A stretch of 64,000 nt of DNA from Anaerolinea thermolimosa. GTDB lineage: Bacteria > Chloroflexota > Anaerolineae > Anaerolineales > Anaerolineaceae. The notes beneath the pieces are model-generated. The model was not told where the DNA came from. It made no database searches and saw only the letters and a list, made by a program, of their open reading frames with translations. The position numbers and the translations under genes were made by a program. Shown here piece by piece: positions 45,399-55,412 of this stretch; the first letter of the stretch is position 1; every line of letters starts with the position of its first letter. The DNA is taken from NCBI RefSeq assembly GCF_001050195.2, contig NZ_DF967965.1:612744-676743 (forward strand), in the 5' to 3' direction.

Positions 45399-47471
45399 AT
45401 GGCACGAACATTTCCGTTAGAGCGGTGCCGTAACATAGGAATAATTGCCCACATCGACGCCGGTAAGACTACGACGACCGAGCGTATTCTGTTCTACACC
45501 GGTAAGACTTACCGCATCGGCTCGGTAGATGAAGGTACCACTGTAACGGATTGGATGGTGCAGGAGCGTGAACGGGGGATCACGATCGTCTCCGCCGCTG
45601 TAACCGCCGAGTGGAAAAATCATCAAATCAATATCATTGACACTCCGGGGCACATCGACTTCACTGCCGAGGTGCAGCGATCGCTGCGCGTGCTGGATGG
45701 GGGAGTGGTGGTTTTTGACGCCACTCAGGGAGTGGAGCCGCAAAGTGAGACTGTCTGGCGGCAGGCCGACCGTTATCACGTTCCGCGAATTTGCTTTATC
45801 AACAAGATGGATCGCGTGGGGGCCTCTTACGAATACTGCATCCAGAGCATCCGCGAGCGACTGGGTGCGAACCCCATTGCCATGCAATTGCCGATCGGGG
45901 TTGAATCCAGTTTCGTGGGGGTGGTGGACTTACTCACCCGTCAGGCCATTTACTGGACGGATGAACTCGGTCGAGAACCCGAGGTGCGAGAAGTGCCTCC
46001 GGACATGGTAGATGAGGTGGAGGCCGCCCGCGAAACCCTGGTTGAGCGCATTTGTGAGCTGGATGACGACCTGACGGTTAAATTCCTGGAGGGTGAACCG
46101 ATCTCCGTGGAGGAGCTGAAAGCCGGACTGCGTAAGGCGGTGATCGCCAACAAAGCGGCGCCGGTATTCTGTGGTAGCTCTTTGCGAAACAAAGGGGTGC
46201 AGCCGCTCCTTGATGCTGTGGTTGATTATCTACCCTCTCCGGCGGATATTCCCCCGGTCAAAGGAACACACCCCGATACGGGAGAAGAGATTACCCGTCC
46301 TGCGGACGATCAGGCCCCGGTAAGCGCTCTGGTTTTCAAGATTGTGACCGACCCTTATGTGGGACGTCTGGCGTATTTCCGCGTTTACTCGGGAACCATT
46401 TCGACCAATCAGACGGTGTTGAATGTGGTGAAGGGGCGGCGTGAACGCATCGGGCGTTTGCTGCGCATGTATGCCGATCGCCGGGAAGACGTCACCGAAA
46501 TTCCCGCGGGAGATATCGGTGCGGTACTGGGGTTGAAGGACAGTTTCACCGGAGATACCCTTTGCGACCCGCAATTCCCGATTGTGCTGGAAAGTATATC
46601 CTTCCCTGAGCCGGTCATTTACGTGGCGATTGAGCCGAAAACCACTGCCGATCAGGATAAGATGGCGGAAGCTCTGCGCAAGCTCTCGGAAGAAGACCCA
46701 ACCTTCAGGGTGCGCACCGACGAAAATACCGGGCAGACGATCATTGCCGGTATGGGTGAATTACACCTGGATGTACTGGTGGATCGAATGCTGCGGGAGT
46801 TCCGCGTGCAGGCTAACATTGGCAAGCCGCGTGTTTCTTACCGCGAGACGATCACGGTGCCGGTGCAAAAAGTGGACTATCGCTACGTCAAGCAGACGGG
46901 CGGCAAGGGTATGTATGGCCACGTCGTAATCAATATGGAGCCTCTGGAAACAGGCAGCGGCGTGGTGTTCGAGAATAAGATTTTCGGTGGTGCCATTCCC
47001 AACGAGTTTATCCCGGCTGTCCAGAAAGGGGTTATGGAGGCAGCGGAAAGTGGTGTGCTTGCCGGTTATCCCGTGACGGACATCAAGGTGACCCTGATTG
47101 ATGGCTCGTACCATGAGGTGGACTCGAACGAGATGGCATTCCGGATGGCGGCCATCCTGGCCTTCAAGGAAGCTTTCCAGAAGGGTTCCCCTGTATTGCT
47201 GGAGCCCATTATGAAAGTGGAAGTTGTGGTACCGGAGGAATTTCTTGGGGATGTGCTCGGGCAACTTAACGCCCGCCGGGGTATGATCCTGGGCATGGAA
47301 ATGCGCCCCGGCAACGCGCAGGCCGCCCGCGCGATGGTTCCTCTGGCAGAAATGTTTGGATATGCAACCGAATTGCGCTCGGCGACGCAGGGGCGCGGGG
47401 TTTTCTCGATGGAATTTGACCATTACGCCCCGGTGAGTGCTTCGGTAGCACAGAAAATTCTCAACAGTTAA
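45399..47471 (+). CDS. fusA: elongation factor G
   Basis: GTPase that drives ribosomal translocation and helps recycling, 690 aa. G1 [11 protein letters not shown] (about residues 18-28), RGIT, G3 DTPGH and G4 NKMD are all present, followed by the normal domains II-V ending near [11 protein letters not shown]. Length is typical for EF-G. Start ATG 45399, 39 bp after rpsG, has only a weak ribosome site. A second, specialised EF-G elsewhere in the genome is possible. Confidence 0.98.
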   Translation: MARTFPLERCRNIGIIAHIDAGKTTTTERILFYTGKTYRIGSVDEGTTVTDWMVQERERGITIVSAAVTAEWKNHQINIIDTPGHIDFTAEVQRSLRVLDGGVVVFDATQGVEPQSETVWRQADRYHVPRICFINKMDRVGASYEYCIQSIRERLGANPIAMQLPIGVESSFVGVVDLLTRQAIYWTDELGREPEVREVPPDMVDEVEAARETLVERICELDDDLTVKFLEGEPISVEELKAGLRKAVIANKAAPVFCGSSLRNKGVQPLLDAVVDYLPSPADIPPVKGTHPDTGEEITRPADDQAPVSALVFKIVTDPYVGRLAYFRVYSGTISTNQTVLNVVKGRRERIGRLLRMYADRREDVTEIPAGDIGAVLGLKDSFTGDTLCDPQFPIVLESISFPEPVIYVAIEPKTTADQDKMAEALRKLSEEDPTFRVRTDENTGQTIIAGMGELHLDVLVDRMLREFRVQANIGKPRVSYRETITVPVQKVDYRYVKQTGGKGMYGHVVINMEPLETGSGVVFENKIFGGAIPNEFIPAVQKGVMEAAESGVLAGYPVTDIKVTLIDGSYHEVDSNEMAFRMAAILAFKEAFQKGSPVLLEPIMKVEVVVPEEFLGDVLGQLNARRGMILGMEMRPGNAQAARAMVPLAEMFGYATELRSATQGRGVFSMEFDHYAPVSASVAQKILNS

Positions 47472-47516
47472 TCCCGTTTTCAAACCATACGGACTTTTTT
47501 GAAGGAGTGTTATTTC

Positions 47517-48719
47517 ATGGCCAAGCAGAAGTATGAGCGAACGAAGCCGCACCTGAACGTAGGGACGATGGGGCACATCGACCACGGGAAGACGACGCTG
47601 ACGGCGGCGATCACGAAGTACTGCTCGTTTTTAGGGAAAGCGGAGTACCGGGCGTACGATCAGATTGACAACGCGCCGGAAGAGAAAGCGCGTGGGATCA
47701 CGATCAACATTGCGCATGTGGAATACGAGACCGAGAAGCGGCACTATGCGCATGTGGACATGCCTGGGCACCGGGACTACATCAAGAACATGATCACCGG
47801 GGCGGCGCAGGTAGACGGGGCGATTCTGGTGGTAGCGGCGCCGGACGGGCCGATGCCGCAGACGCGGGAGCACGTATTGCTGGCGCGGCAGGTAGAGGTG
47901 CCGTCGATCGTGGTCTTTTTGAACAAAGTGGACATGATGGATGACCCGGAGCTGTTGGAGCTGGTGGAGCTGGAGCTGCGGGAGATGCTGAACGGGTACG
48001 GGTTCCCCGGGGACACGACGCCGATTGTGCGCGGGAGTGCGCTGAAGGCGCTGGAGAGCCCGTCGCGGGATCCGAACGCGCCGGAGTATGCGTGCATCAA
48101 AGAGCTGCTGCGGGTGGTGGACGAGTACATACCGGAGCCGCCGCGGGCGACGGACAAGCCGTTCATGATGCCGATTGAGGACGTGTTCTCGATCAAAGGG
48201 CGCGGGACGGTGGTGACGGGGCGCGTGGAGCGCGGACGGATCAAGGTGGGCGACCCGGTGGAGATTGTTGGGTTGCGGGAGAAGAGCCTGAGCTCGGTGG
48301 TGACCGGGGTGGAGATGTTCCACAAGATGCTGGATGAAGGCATTGCGGGAGACAACCTGGGGCTGCTGCTGCGCGGGATTGAGCGCACCGACGTAGAGCG
48401 GGGCATGGTGGTGGCCAAACCGGGCTCGATCACTCCGCACACGCGCTTCCTGTGTGAGGTATACGTGCTGAAGAAGGAAGAGGGTGGGCGGCACAAGGCC
48501 TTCTTCAACGGCTATCGCCCGCAGTTCTACATCCGCACCATGGACGTGACCGGGACGATCAAACTGCCCGAAGGGGTGGAGATGGTCATGCCGGGAGACA
48601 ACGTCAACATGGAAGTCGAGCTGATCGTGCCGGTGGCCCTCGAACAGGGTTCCAAGTTCGCCATCCGCGAAGGCGGCCTCACCGTCGGCGCTGGCGTCAT
48701 TACCAAGATCTTAGAGTAA
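47517..48719 (+). CDS. tuf: elongation factor Tu
   Basis: GTPase that delivers aminoacyl-tRNA to the ribosome, 400 aa. G1 [17 protein letters not shown]3 DMPGH and G4 NKVD are present; the G3 Cys common in EF-Tu is Met here. I chose ATG 47517 with GAAGGAG at 47501 over an upstream TTG. The codon use is unusual: Thr codons are almost all ACG and Gly almost all GGG up to about 48420, then C-ending codons (ACC, GGC, GTC) dominate to the stop. Neighbouring genes do not show this. It precedes rpsJ by 10 bp. Confidence 0.97.
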   Translation: MAKQKYERTKPHLNVGTMGHIDHGKTTLTAAITKYCSFLGKAEYRAYDQIDNAPEEKARGITINIAHVEYETEKRHYAHVDMPGHRDYIKNMITGAAQVDGAILVVAAPDGPMPQTREHVLLARQVEVPSIVVFLNKVDMMDDPELLELVELELREMLNGYGFPGDTTPIVRGSALKALESPSRDPNAPEYACIKELLRVVDEYIPEPPRATDKPFMMPIEDVFSIKGRGTVVTGRVERGRIKVGDPVEIVGLREKSLSSVVTGVEMFHKMLDEGIAGDNLGLLLRGIERTDVERGMVVAKPGSITPHTRFLCEVYVLKKEEGGRHKAFFNGYRPQFYIRTMDVTGTIKLPEGVEMVMPGDNVNMEVELIVPVALEQGSKFAIREGGLTVGAGVITKILE

Positions 48720-48729
48720 CAGGTGGAAA

Positions 48730-49038
48730 ATGGCTAAGCAACGCATTCGTATTCGCCTTAAGGCGTTCGACCACCGGGTGCTTGATCAGTCGGCCCGCCG
48801 CATTGTCGAAACTGCCGAACGGAGCGGGGCGCAGGTGGTTGGGCCGGTGCCCCTGCCTACGAAGATCGAGAAGTTCACAGTGCGCCGGTCGACCTTCATT
48901 GATAAAGATTCTCATGAGCATTTTGAGATCCGCACCCATAACCGGTTGATTGATGTCCTCGATCCGGATTCAAAGACCATCGATATGCTGATGCGCTTGA
49001 ATCTGCCGGCTGGCGTGGATATTGAGATCAAGATCTAA
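48730..49038 (+). CDS. rpsJ: 30S ribosomal protein S10 (uS10)
   Basis: Head protein of the small subunit and, in many bacteria, NusE of antitermination complexes. It is 102 aa with the standard [15 protein letters not shown] and [17 protein letters not shown] stretches. It normally heads the S10 operon, but here it is joined closely to tuf (10 bp) and separated from rplC by about 306 bp holding a hairpin, a promoter and a structured leader. So it belongs to the str transcript. Confidence 0.98.
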   Translation: MAKQRIRIRLKAFDHRVLDQSARRIVETAERSGAQVVGPVPLPTKIEKFTVRRSTFIDKDSHEHFEIRTHNRLIDVLDPDSKTIDMLMRLNLPAGVDIEIKI

Positions 49039-49066
49039 GCGAAGCGTTTTCTTCCTGGTACAGGAT

Positions 49067-49107
49067 ATTTTCCCCGGTTGGGTGTTTGACACCTGGCCGG
49101 GGAAAAT
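49067..49107 (+). terminator. two-tier hairpin after rpsJ
   Basis: ATTTTCCCCGG (49067-49077) pairs perfectly with CCGGGGAAAAT (49097-49107). Inside, GGTGT (49081-49085) pairs with ACACC (49089-49093). It lies 28 bp after the rpsJ stop. The A/T end of the long stem could serve as a weak terminator or an RNA processing site. Confidence 0.6.
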
Positions 49108-49131
49108 GCCCCAGAATAAAACCGCGAACTC

Positions 49132-49160
49132 TGTACAGAGTGAGGGGTTTCTGGTAAAAT
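49132..49160 (+). promoter_or_regulatory. predicted promoter between rpsJ and rplC
   Basis: TGTACA (49132-49137) is 17 bp from TAAAAT (49155-49160), with TG at 49152-49153 forming an extended -10. It would start a separate transcript for rplC and the genes beyond. Confidence 0.65.
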
Positions 49161-49165
49161 AGAGC

Positions 49166-49344
49166 GGTTTGGGTCGATAGACCCATCTGGCGAAAGCCAA
49201 CAGGCAAGGCAAGAGCCGGTGAACAGGCGCGCGAGGAAAAAATGAGGGCGTGGCCTGTCATAGACTGACTGCCTTGCGGACCGGGATGATGCAGCCAAGC
49301 CCAGGCTGACAGTCCTGAAGACTAAACTTGAGGAGACAATTGAT
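49166..49344 (+). promoter_or_regulatory. structured leader of rplC, possible ribosomal-protein control element
   Basis: The roughly 180-nt leader has TGGGTC-GATA-GACCCA (49169-49184), a GAAA tetraloop hairpin TGGC-GAAA-GCCA (about 49188-49199), and a longer imperfect pairing between GACTG and CAGTC around 49264-49315. Such leaders before S10-type operons often bind L4 or another encoded protein. The fold is by eye only. No gene is seen in the 306-bp gap. Confidence 0.4.
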
Positions 49345-49974
49345 ATGTTGAAAGGGCTCATTGGTAAGAAAATCGGCATGACCCAGATTTTCGATGATGC
49401 AGGTGTGGCAGTTCCGGTCACGGTCATCGAAGCTGGGCCTTGTTACGTTACCCAGGTTCGTGTGCCCGAACGGGACGGATACTCCGCCGTCCAGCTGGGT
49501 TACGGAGAAGTAAAGCCCAAACGTCTGACGGGTGGCCAGCTTGGCCATCTCAAGCGCAACGACTTGCCCCCGCTGCGCTTTTTGCGCGAATTTCGGGTGA
49601 AGAACCCGGAAGTAAAAGAGGGCGACAAGGTAACCGTTGAGGCTTTTAGCGTGGGTGAAAAAGTCGATGTCGTGGGCACTTCGAAGGGGAAGGGCTTTCA
49701 GGGTGCTGTAAAGCGCTATCACTTCAAAGGTGGCCCGAAGACGCATGGTCAGTCCGATCGCCAGCGTGCACCCGGTTCGCGCAGCTCGGGTACGACTCCA
49801 GGACGAGTATATAAAGGTTCCCGTGGTCCGGGTCATATGGGCAATGACCGGGTTACGGCCCAGGGCCTGCGAGTTATGCTGGTGGACGCCGAGCGCAACC
49901 TGATTGCCGTCAAAGGCGCAGTGCCTGGGGCGAAGGGCGGACTGGTCTTGATCAAAGAAGCCCGCAAGCAGTAG
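49345..49974 (+). CDS. rplC: 50S ribosomal protein L3 (uL3)
   Basis: Large-subunit protein whose loop reaches the peptidyl-transferase centre, 209 aa. It begins MLKGLIGKKIGMTQIFDD and carries the typical central loop (GQSDRQRAPGS and GHMGNDRVT). GAGGAG ribosome site upstream of ATG 49345. It leads the run rplC-rplD-rplW-rplB and is preceded by its own promoter and leader. Confidence 0.98.
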   Translation: MLKGLIGKKIGMTQIFDDAGVAVPVTVIEAGPCYVTQVRVPERDGYSAVQLGYGEVKPKRLTGGQLGHLKRNDLPPLRFLREFRVKNPEVKEGDKVTVEAFSVGEKVDVVGTSKGKGFQGAVKRYHFKGGPKTHGQSDRQRAPGSRSSGTTPGRVYKGSRGPGHMGNDRVTAQGLRVMLVDAERNLIAVKGAVPGAKGGLVLIKEARKQ

Positions 49975-50010
49975 CCGGCAACCTTTGCCTGAACTAAGGG
50001 AGCGATCGAT

Positions 50011-50649
50011 ATGGTAGTAGATGTATTCAATATGGAAGGGCAAAAGGTCAGCTCAGTGGAACTGCCGCCGAGCATCTTCGATGCCCCAATTCTTGTGGAT
50101 CTGATGCACCAGGCGTATCTTCGCCAGATGGCGAATGCCCGCCTGGGTACACACGACACCAAAACCCGGAATGAAGTATCGGGTGGTGGTCGGAAGCCAT
50201 GGCGTCAGAAGGGTACAGGCCGTGCCCGCCAGGGTTCCACGCGCTCACCCGTCTGGGCACGGGGCGCGAAAGTGCATACACCGCACCCGCGTTCTTATGA
50301 GATGGCCATGCCGAAGAAAATGCGCCGTGCGGCGTTGCGTTCGGCTCTTTCGGCCAAGGCCGCTGAGGCGGCGATTGTGGTGGTTGACCAGCTTACTCTG
50401 CCAGAAGCCAAAACGCGCTACATGGCGAGTTCATTAAACAAGCTGGTGGGAGATGCCAGCGCGTTGGTGCTAATCCCCGAGAAAGAATCATACGAAGCGG
50501 TGATTCGCTCGACACGCAACCTCCCGGATGCGAAAATTTTACTGGCAAACTATCTGAACATCCGTGACCTTCTGGTGTTTGACAAAATCGTCATGCCGCT
50601 GGCTTCGCTGGATGTGATCACCTCGAACCTGGGTCAGGTAGGAGGGTAA
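50011..50649 (+). CDS. rplD: 50S ribosomal protein L4 (uL4)
   Basis: Large-subunit protein lining the exit tunnel, 212 aa. The tunnel loop is visible (GGGRKPWRQKGTGRARQGS), the region changed in some macrolide-resistant strains and of normal form here. In E. coli L4 represses the S10 operon through its leader; the structured leader before rplC makes that plausible here. It follows rplC by 36 bp and ends one base before rplW. Confidence 0.98.
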   Translation: MVVDVFNMEGQKVSSVELPPSIFDAPILVDLMHQAYLRQMANARLGTHDTKTRNEVSGGGRKPWRQKGTGRARQGSTRSPVWARGAKVHTPHPRSYEMAMPKKMRRAALRSALSAKAAEAAIVVVDQLTLPEAKTRYMASSLNKLVGDASALVLIPEKESYEAVIRSTRNLPDAKILLANYLNIRDLLVFDKIVMPLASLDVITSNLGQVGG

Positions 50650-50650
50650 G

Positions 50651-50950
50651 ATGAGCACGATTTATGATGTTCTCCGCCGCCCGCTGGTGACCGAAAAGTC
50701 GAACTATCTGGCTGGCAAATTACATCAGTATGTGTTTGAGGTGGCTGAAGACGCCACACGGACGCTGGTGAAGGATGCCGTTGAAACTCTGTTCAACGTA
50801 ACCGTTCTGCGGGTGAATGTGATTAACGTGCCGGGGAAGCGTGGCCGCCGGGCGCGCAGCCGCCGGATGGTGATCACCCGACCGACCTACAAAAAGGCGA
50901 TCGTCACCCTGGCGCCCGAAGACACTTTGCAGTTCTTTGAAGGGGTATAG
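50651..50950 (+). CDS. rplW: 50S ribosomal protein L23 (uL23)
   Basis: Protein at the tunnel exit, docking site for trigger factor and SRP, 99 aa. RRPLVTEKS near the start and [17 protein letters not shown] in the extended loop are typical. It starts one base after the rplD stop and ends 2 bases before rplB, so translation is coupled throughout. Confidence 0.98.
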   Translation: MSTIYDVLRRPLVTEKSNYLAGKLHQYVFEVAEDATRTLVKDAVETLFNVTVLRVNVINVPGKRGRRARSRRMVITRPTYKKAIVTLAPEDTLQFFEGV

Positions 50951-50952
50951 CC

Positions 50953-51789
50953 ATGGCCGTAAAAGTATATAAACCGGTAACCCCCGGTCTGCGCGGCATG
51001 ACCGGCCATACTTTTGAGGAAATCACTAAAACCACCCCCGAGCGTTCTTTGATCGTCATTCGGAAAAAGCACGCCGGGCGCAATAACACGGGGCGGGTTA
51101 CTGTTCGCCATCAGGGCGGGGGAAACCGGCAATATATTCGGAACGTTGATTTCAAGCGCGATAAACGCAATATTCCGGCGCGCGTGTCAGCCATTGAATA
51201 TGACCCCAACCGCACGGCGCGACTGGCCCTGCTGGTTTACGCCGATGGAGAAAAGCGCTATATTATTGCGCCCCTGGGGTTGAAAGTGGGTGATACTGTG
51301 CTCGCTGGCCCGCAGGCTGAAATTCGCCCGGGCAACAGTCTGCCAATCGCCAATATTCCGGTGGGTACGATGATCCATAACATCGAGCTCAAGGAAGGGA
51401 AAGGTGGGCAACTGGTGCGCGCGGCGGGTGCCTCGGCTCAGCTGCTGGCCAAAGAGGGCGATTATGCGCAGATTCGCCTGCCTTCGGGCGAGGTGCGCCT
51501 GGTACGCCAGGTGTGCTACGCAACCATCGGGCAGGTAGGTAACCTGGATCACAGCAACGTGAAACTGGGTAAGGCCGGGCGGAAGCGCCACATGGGGATT
51601 CGCCCCACGGTACGTGGTACAGCGATGAGCCCGCGTGACCACCCGCATGGGGGTGGTGAAGGCCGCCAGCCGGTGGGTATGCCGGGGCCCAAGTCTCCCT
51701 GGGGACGCCCGACGCGTGGGTACAAGACCCGCCGGAACAAGACCACCGACAAGTATATTGTTCGGCGCCGCAACAGTGGCAACCGCTAG
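50953..51789 (+). CDS. rplB: 50S ribosomal protein L2 (uL2)
   Basis: Highly conserved large-subunit protein needed for subunit joining and peptidyl-transfer activity, 278 aa. It begins [18 protein letters not shown] and ends in the family signature containing the conserved His ([13 protein letters not shown]) and [13 protein letters not shown]. Standard length and position, before rpsS. Confidence 0.98.
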   Translation: MAVKVYKPVTPGLRGMTGHTFEEITKTTPERSLIVIRKKHAGRNNTGRVTVRHQGGGNRQYIRNVDFKRDKRNIPARVSAIEYDPNRTARLALLVYADGEKRYIIAPLGLKVGDTVLAGPQAEIRPGNSLPIANIPVGTMIHNIELKEGKGGQLVRAAGASAQLLAKEGDYAQIRLPSGEVRLVRQVCYATIGQVGNLDHSNVKLGKAGRKRHMGIRPTVRGTAMSPRDHPHGGGEGRQPVGMPGPKSPWGRPTRGYKTRRNKTTDKYIVRRRNSGNR

Positions 51790-51823
51790 GGCCGGGTAAT
51801 TTGCAAGAAAGAAGGACGAGATT

Positions 51824-52111
51824 ATGTCACGATCGCTTAAAAAAGGGCCGTACGTCGATCCGAAGCTTTTGAGCAAAATCGAAGCGATGAACGCCAGAGG
51901 TGAGAAGAAAGTGCTACGCACCTGGAGTCGCGATAGCGTGATCTTCCCGCAAATGGTGGGCCACACCATTGCTGTTCATGATGGTCGCCGGCATGTGCCT
52001 ATTTACATCACCGAGAACATGGTGGGGCACCGCCTGGGTGAGTTCGCCCCCACACGCCTGTTCCGCGGGCATGTGTCTGAGAAATCCTCCAGTCGGGGAG
52101 GGAAGAAGTAA
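51824..52111 (+). CDS. rpsS: 30S ribosomal protein S19 (uS19)
   Basis: Small-subunit head protein that works with S13 near the A-site tRNA, 95 aa. It begins [16 protein letters not shown] and contains [20 protein letters not shown], near identical to the family. 34 bp after rplB and 3 bp before rplV. Confidence 0.98.
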   Translation: MSRSLKKGPYVDPKLLSKIEAMNARGEKKVLRTWSRDSVIFPQMVGHTIAVHDGRRHVPIYITENMVGHRLGEFAPTRLFRGHVSEKSSSRGGKK

Positions 52112-52114
52112 GCT

Positions 52115-52456
52115 ATGGCAACCGATATTCGTGCTCAACTGCGATATGCAGATATCTCTGCACAGAAAGCCCGCCTGGTGGTTGACCTGGTGCGGGGTAA
52201 GTCGGCGGTCGAGGCTGCCAACACGCTCAAATTCATGCCCAAGAAAGCGGCGCGGATTATTGAGCGGGTGCTTAATTCGGCGATTGCCAACGCGGAAGAG
52301 AATTTTGGTGTCAGCCGCGACGACCTGTACGTCCATACCATCATTGCCGACGAAGGGCCGACCCGCAAGTGGCGTCGGTTTGGGGCACGCGGGAGGTTTA
52401 AACCCCTGCTGCGCCGGTCTTCTCACATCACGATCGTTTTACGCGAGAACGAGTGA
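52115..52456 (+). CDS. rplV: 50S ribosomal protein L22 (uL22)
   Basis: Large-subunit protein with a beta-hairpin lining the exit tunnel, 113 aa. Motifs include KARLVVDLVRGKS and the C-terminal GRFKPLLRRSSHITIVL of the hairpin. It lies between rpsS and rpsC in the usual S10 order. Confidence 0.98.
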   Translation: MATDIRAQLRYADISAQKARLVVDLVRGKSAVEAANTLKFMPKKAARIIERVLNSAIANAEENFGVSRDDLYVHTIIADEGPTRKWRRFGARGRFKPLLRRSSHITIVLRENE

Positions 52457-52495
52457 GTCGGCAAGGGTAGATCAAGAGAGAAACCAGGAGTTTGT

Positions 52496-53173
52496 ATGGG
52501 TAGAAAAGTCCATCCAGTTGGTTATCGCCTAGTGGTCACCAAGGCCTGGGAAGGCCGCTGGTTCGCTGATGGCAAAGAATACCGCGAAAACTTGCAACAG
52601 GATTTTAAAATCCGCAAGATGGTGCATGACATTGCGCATAACGCGGGTGTATCGCGGGTAGAGGTGGAGCGGTTCCCCGGAAAGGTGCGGGTGATTGTCT
52701 TCACAGCCAAGCCGGGCATTCTGATCGGCCGCAAGGGAGAATCGGTCAAGAAAATTCGCCAGGATTTAGAAGCGCTGGTGGGGAAGAAGATCGACCTGGA
52801 AATCAAGGAGATCAAAAATCCCGATACCGATGCGTTGCTGGTAGCCGAAAACCTTGCCGGGCAGATCGAGCGCCGGGTGAGCTATCGGCGGGCGATGAAA
52901 CGCGCGTTGCAGCAGGCCATTCGCCAGGGTGCTCAGGGCATCAAGGTTGAGGTGCAGGGGCGCCTGAGCGGTGCTGAAATGGCGCGCAGTGTCTGGCTGC
53001 GGGAGGGGCGTGTTCCATTACAAACGTTGCGGGCGAACATTGATTTTGCCCGTGCGGAGGCGCTTACCACCTACGGCCGTATTGGGGTGAAGGTGTGGGT
53101 CTATAAGGGCGAACAGATGCCCGAAGCTGAAGAAAAAGCTGAACCCACTGAAGGCGTTTACGTCAGCGAGTAA
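52496..53173 (+). CDS. rpsC: 30S ribosomal protein S3 (uS3)
   Basis: Small-subunit protein at the mRNA entry channel with a KH domain, 225 aa. GxxG KH loop GRKGESVKKIRQ (about residues 77-88) and the C-terminal YGRIGVKVWVYKGE are typical. It begins MGRKVHPVGYRLVVTKAW. It ends with a Glu-rich tail. Start ATG 52496 with AGGAG upstream. Confidence 0.98.
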   Translation: MGRKVHPVGYRLVVTKAWEGRWFADGKEYRENLQQDFKIRKMVHDIAHNAGVSRVEVERFPGKVRVIVFTAKPGILIGRKGESVKKIRQDLEALVGKKIDLEIKEIKNPDTDALLVAENLAGQIERRVSYRRAMKRALQQAIRQGAQGIKVEVQGRLSGAEMARSVWLREGRVPLQTLRANIDFARAEALTTYGRIGVKVWVYKGEQMPEAEEKAEPTEGVYVSE

Positions 53174-53215
53174 ATATCCCCTGGCTCAGGCCAGGATACG
53201 AAAGAGGAAACGACT

Positions 53216-53644
53216 ATGTTGATGCCAAAACGTGTCAAGTGGCGCAAGCAGCAGCGCGGACGAATGCGGGGAAAGGCCCTGCGGGGCGCCGAGATCAGCT
53301 TCGGCGAATATGCCCTTCAGGCGCTTGAACCCGGCTGGGTAACCGCACGGCAGATCGAAGCTGCCCGCCGCGTGATTGTGCGCGAAATGCGTCGCCGGGG
53401 CAAGGTATGGATTCGGATTTTCCCGGACAAACCCTACACCCGCAAACCCCCTGAGACCCGCATGGGTAAAGGAAAGGGCAATGTGGAGTACTGGGTTGCG
53501 GTGGTCAAACCGGGCCGGATCATGTTTGAGGTGGGCGGCCTGCCAGAAGAAGTTGCCAAAGCCGCACTTCATCAGGCTTCCTACAAGTTCTCCATTAAGA
53601 CCAAAGTAATTATGCGTGAAGAATTGGCAGGAGAACAGGTATGA
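53216..53644 (+). CDS. rplP: 50S ribosomal protein L16 (uL16)
   Basis: Large-subunit protein near the A-site tRNA elbow, 142 aa. It begins [20 protein letters not shown] and contains the conserved [19 protein letters not shown]. Its stop overlaps the rpmC start (ATGA), coupling the two. Confidence 0.98.
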   Translation: MLMPKRVKWRKQQRGRMRGKALRGAEISFGEYALQALEPGWVTARQIEAARRVIVREMRRRGKVWIRIFPDKPYTRKPPETRMGKGKGNVEYWVAVVKPGRIMFEVGGLPEEVAKAALHQASYKFSIKTKVIMREELAGEQV

Positions 53645-53850
53645 AACCGAAAGAGATTCGATTACTGACGACGGAGGAAATTCGGGCGAAGTTAAATGAT
53701 GCCCGGCAGGAATATATGAACCTGCGTTTCCAGGCGGTCACCGGTCAACTGACCGATACCAGCCGTTTGAAACAGAGTCGCCGTCTGATAGCGCGCTTTT
53801 TGACCGTATTGCGCGAGCGGGAATTACAGGGTGAGGAAGGTGCAGAATGA
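53641..53850 (+). CDS. rpmC: 50S ribosomal protein L29 (uL29)
   Basis: Small helical protein at the tunnel exit, 69 aa, slightly extended at the N terminus. [20 protein letters not shown] is the family signature region. ATGA overlaps on both sides, with rplP before and rpsQ after. Confidence 0.97.
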   Translation: MKPKEIRLLTTEEIRAKLNDARQEYMNLRFQAVTGQLTDTSRLKQSRRLIARFLTVLRERELQGEEGAE

Positions 53851-54122
53851 ATACACGTCGACGCATGACCGGTGTTGTCACCAGTAATAAGATGACCAAG
53901 ACGGTGGTGGTTGAGATTACCCGCACCTACCAGCACCCCCTGTACAAGAAGGTTGTGCACAGCTCGAAGAAGGTTCATGCCCATGATGAGCTGGGGTGCG
54001 CCGTCGGCGACGAAGTAGAAATTGTTGAAAGCCGCCCGCTTTCGGCTCTGAAGCGCTGGGTTGTCCAGAGGATTGTCCGGCGCGCGAGTGGCGGAAGCAG
54101 CGAAGAGCAGGTAGGAGCGTAA
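53847..54122 (+). CDS. rpsQ: 30S ribosomal protein S17 (uS17)
   Basis: Primary 16S rRNA-binding protein, 91 aa. RRRMTGVVTSNKMTKTVVVE and the C-terminal VEIVESRPLSALKRW are typical. It overlaps rpmC by four bases and lies 3 bases before rplN. Confidence 0.98.
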   Translation: MNTRRRMTGVVTSNKMTKTVVVEITRTYQHPLYKKVVHSSKKVHAHDELGCAVGDEVEIVESRPLSALKRWVVQRIVRRASGGSSEEQVGA

Positions 54123-54125
54123 GCG

Positions 54126-54497
54126 ATGATCCAGCAAGAGACGCGTTTAAAAGTTGCAGACAACACAGGCGCACGAGAGCTGCTGGTGATCCACATCATG
54201 GGTGGTTCGACCCGCAAGTACGGATATGTGGGCGACATTGTGGTGTGCACGGTCAAATCGGCTGCTCCTCAGGGCGCGGTGAAGAAGAGTGAAATCGTCA
54301 AAGCGGTGATCGTCCGCTGTGCCAAGGAATGGCGGCGGGAGGACGGTTCGAGCATCCGGTTTGACGACAACGCAGCGGTGATTCTGGACTCTTCCGGCCA
54401 AAATCCGCGCGGGACGCGTATTTTTGGCCCGGTGGCTCGTGAATTACGCGAGAAGGGTTTCATGAAGATCGTCTCGCTTGCCCCGGAAGTCCTCTAG
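54126..54497 (+). CDS. rplN: 50S ribosomal protein L14 (uL14)
   Basis: Large-subunit interface protein and contact for ribosome-silencing factor RsfS, 123 aa. It begins [20 protein letters not shown] and ends [13 protein letters not shown], the standard family ends. The usual length for bacteria is 122-123 aa. Confidence 0.98.
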   Translation: MIQQETRLKVADNTGARELLVIHIMGGSTRKYGYVGDIVVCTVKSAAPQGAVKKSEIVKAVIVRCAKEWRREDGSSIRFDDNAAVILDSSGQNPRGTRIFGPVARELREKGFMKIVSLAPEVL

Positions 54498-54516
54498 GAA
54501 TGGTGAGGAGCGAACT

Positions 54517-54849
54517 ATGAAGGTGAAAATTCGCAAGGGCGATACCGTTGAAGTTATTAGCGGTCGTTCTGAAGATAAAGGGAAGCGCGGTGAGGTGATC
54601 CGGGTCATTCCAGACGAGAACCGGGTGGTGGTGCAGGGTGTGAACATGCGCACCAAACATCAGCGCCAGGTGCAATCGCAGGGTCGCACGTTGAATCCGG
54701 GTCTCGTGCGCTTCGAAGCGCCGATCCATATTTCCAACGTTATGTTGGTGTGCCCGAAGTGTGGCAAAGCCACACGAGTCGGAATCAACCGCCAGGATGG
54801 AAAGGCATTCCGCATTTGTAAGAAATGCCAGGCGAGCATCGACGAGTAG
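54517..54849 (+). CDS. rplX: 50S ribosomal protein L24 (uL24), zinc-ribbon form
   Basis: Assembly-initiating large-subunit protein, 110 aa. The KOW motif is at the start ([20 protein letters not shown]). A C-terminal CPKCGK...CKKC pair could bind zinc, as in several bacterial L24 proteins. I chose ATG 54517 with GAGGAG; the open frame runs 13 codons further upstream into rplN without a ribosome site. Confidence 0.97.
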   Translation: MKVKIRKGDTVEVISGRSEDKGKRGEVIRVIPDENRVVVQGVNMRTKHQRQVQSQGRTLNPGLVRFEAPIHISNVMLVCPKCGKATRVGINRQDGKAFRICKKCQASIDE

Positions 54850-54868
54850 GGCCGTTGGGAGTGACAGA

Positions 54869-55411
54869 ATGAACAAATTGAAAGAGCGTTATCAAACCGA
54901 GATTGTGCCTGCCTTGATGAAACAGTTAAACCTGGATAACGTCATGCAGGTGCCACGGATTGAAAAGATCGTCCTGAATATTGGATTAGGCGAGGCCCTG
55001 GATAACCCGAAAGCGCTGGAGGCTGCCAGTGCTGACCTGGCTACGATCACCGGGCAAAAACCGGTCATCACCAAGGCCCGGGTGAGCATTGCGGCGTTCA
55101 AACTGCGCGAGGGACGGTCGATTGGTGCCAAGGTGACGCTGCGGCGAGACCGCATGTGGAGTTTCCTGGACCGCCTGATCAATGTGGTATTACCGCGCGT
55201 ACGTGACTTTCGCGGGGTTTCTCGCGACGCGTTCGATGGGCGGGGTAATTACACCCTGGGACTGCGCGAACAGTTGATCTTCCCCGAAATCGAGTACGAC
55301 AAAATCGACAAGATTCGCGGGATGGAGATCACCATTGTAACCACTGCGAAATCCGATGATCATGCGGCAGCCCTGCTGGAAATGCTCGGTATGCCATTCA
55401 GAAAGGGATAA
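54869..55411 (+). CDS. rplE: 50S ribosomal protein L5 (uL5)
   Basis: Binds 5S rRNA in the central protuberance, 180 aa. It begins [17 protein letters not shown]; the [15 protein letters not shown] and [17 protein letters not shown] regions are typical. I chose ATG 54869 (GGGAG upstream); 36 further codons upstream overlap rplX and are not credible. Confidence 0.97.
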   Translation: MNKLKERYQTEIVPALMKQLNLDNVMQVPRIEKIVLNIGLGEALDNPKALEAASADLATITGQKPVITKARVSIAAFKLREGRSIGAKVTLRRDRMWSFLDRLINVVLPRVRDFRGVSRDAFDGRGNYTLGLREQLIFPEIEYDKIDKIRGMEITIVTTAKSDDHAAALLEMLGMPFRKG

Positions 55412-55412
55412 T

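Noticed and set aside
47631-48508. Minus-strand open frames of 287 and 243 codons opposite tuf
   Set aside because: Arginine/histidine/proline-rich or serine-rich translations are mirror images of the extreme G-ending codon use of tuf, not genes.
49086-49091. Perfect TTGACA between rpsJ and rplC
   Set aside because: There is no -10 match 16-18 bp downstream, and it lies in the loop region of the two-tier hairpin; the promoter at 49132-49160 is better.
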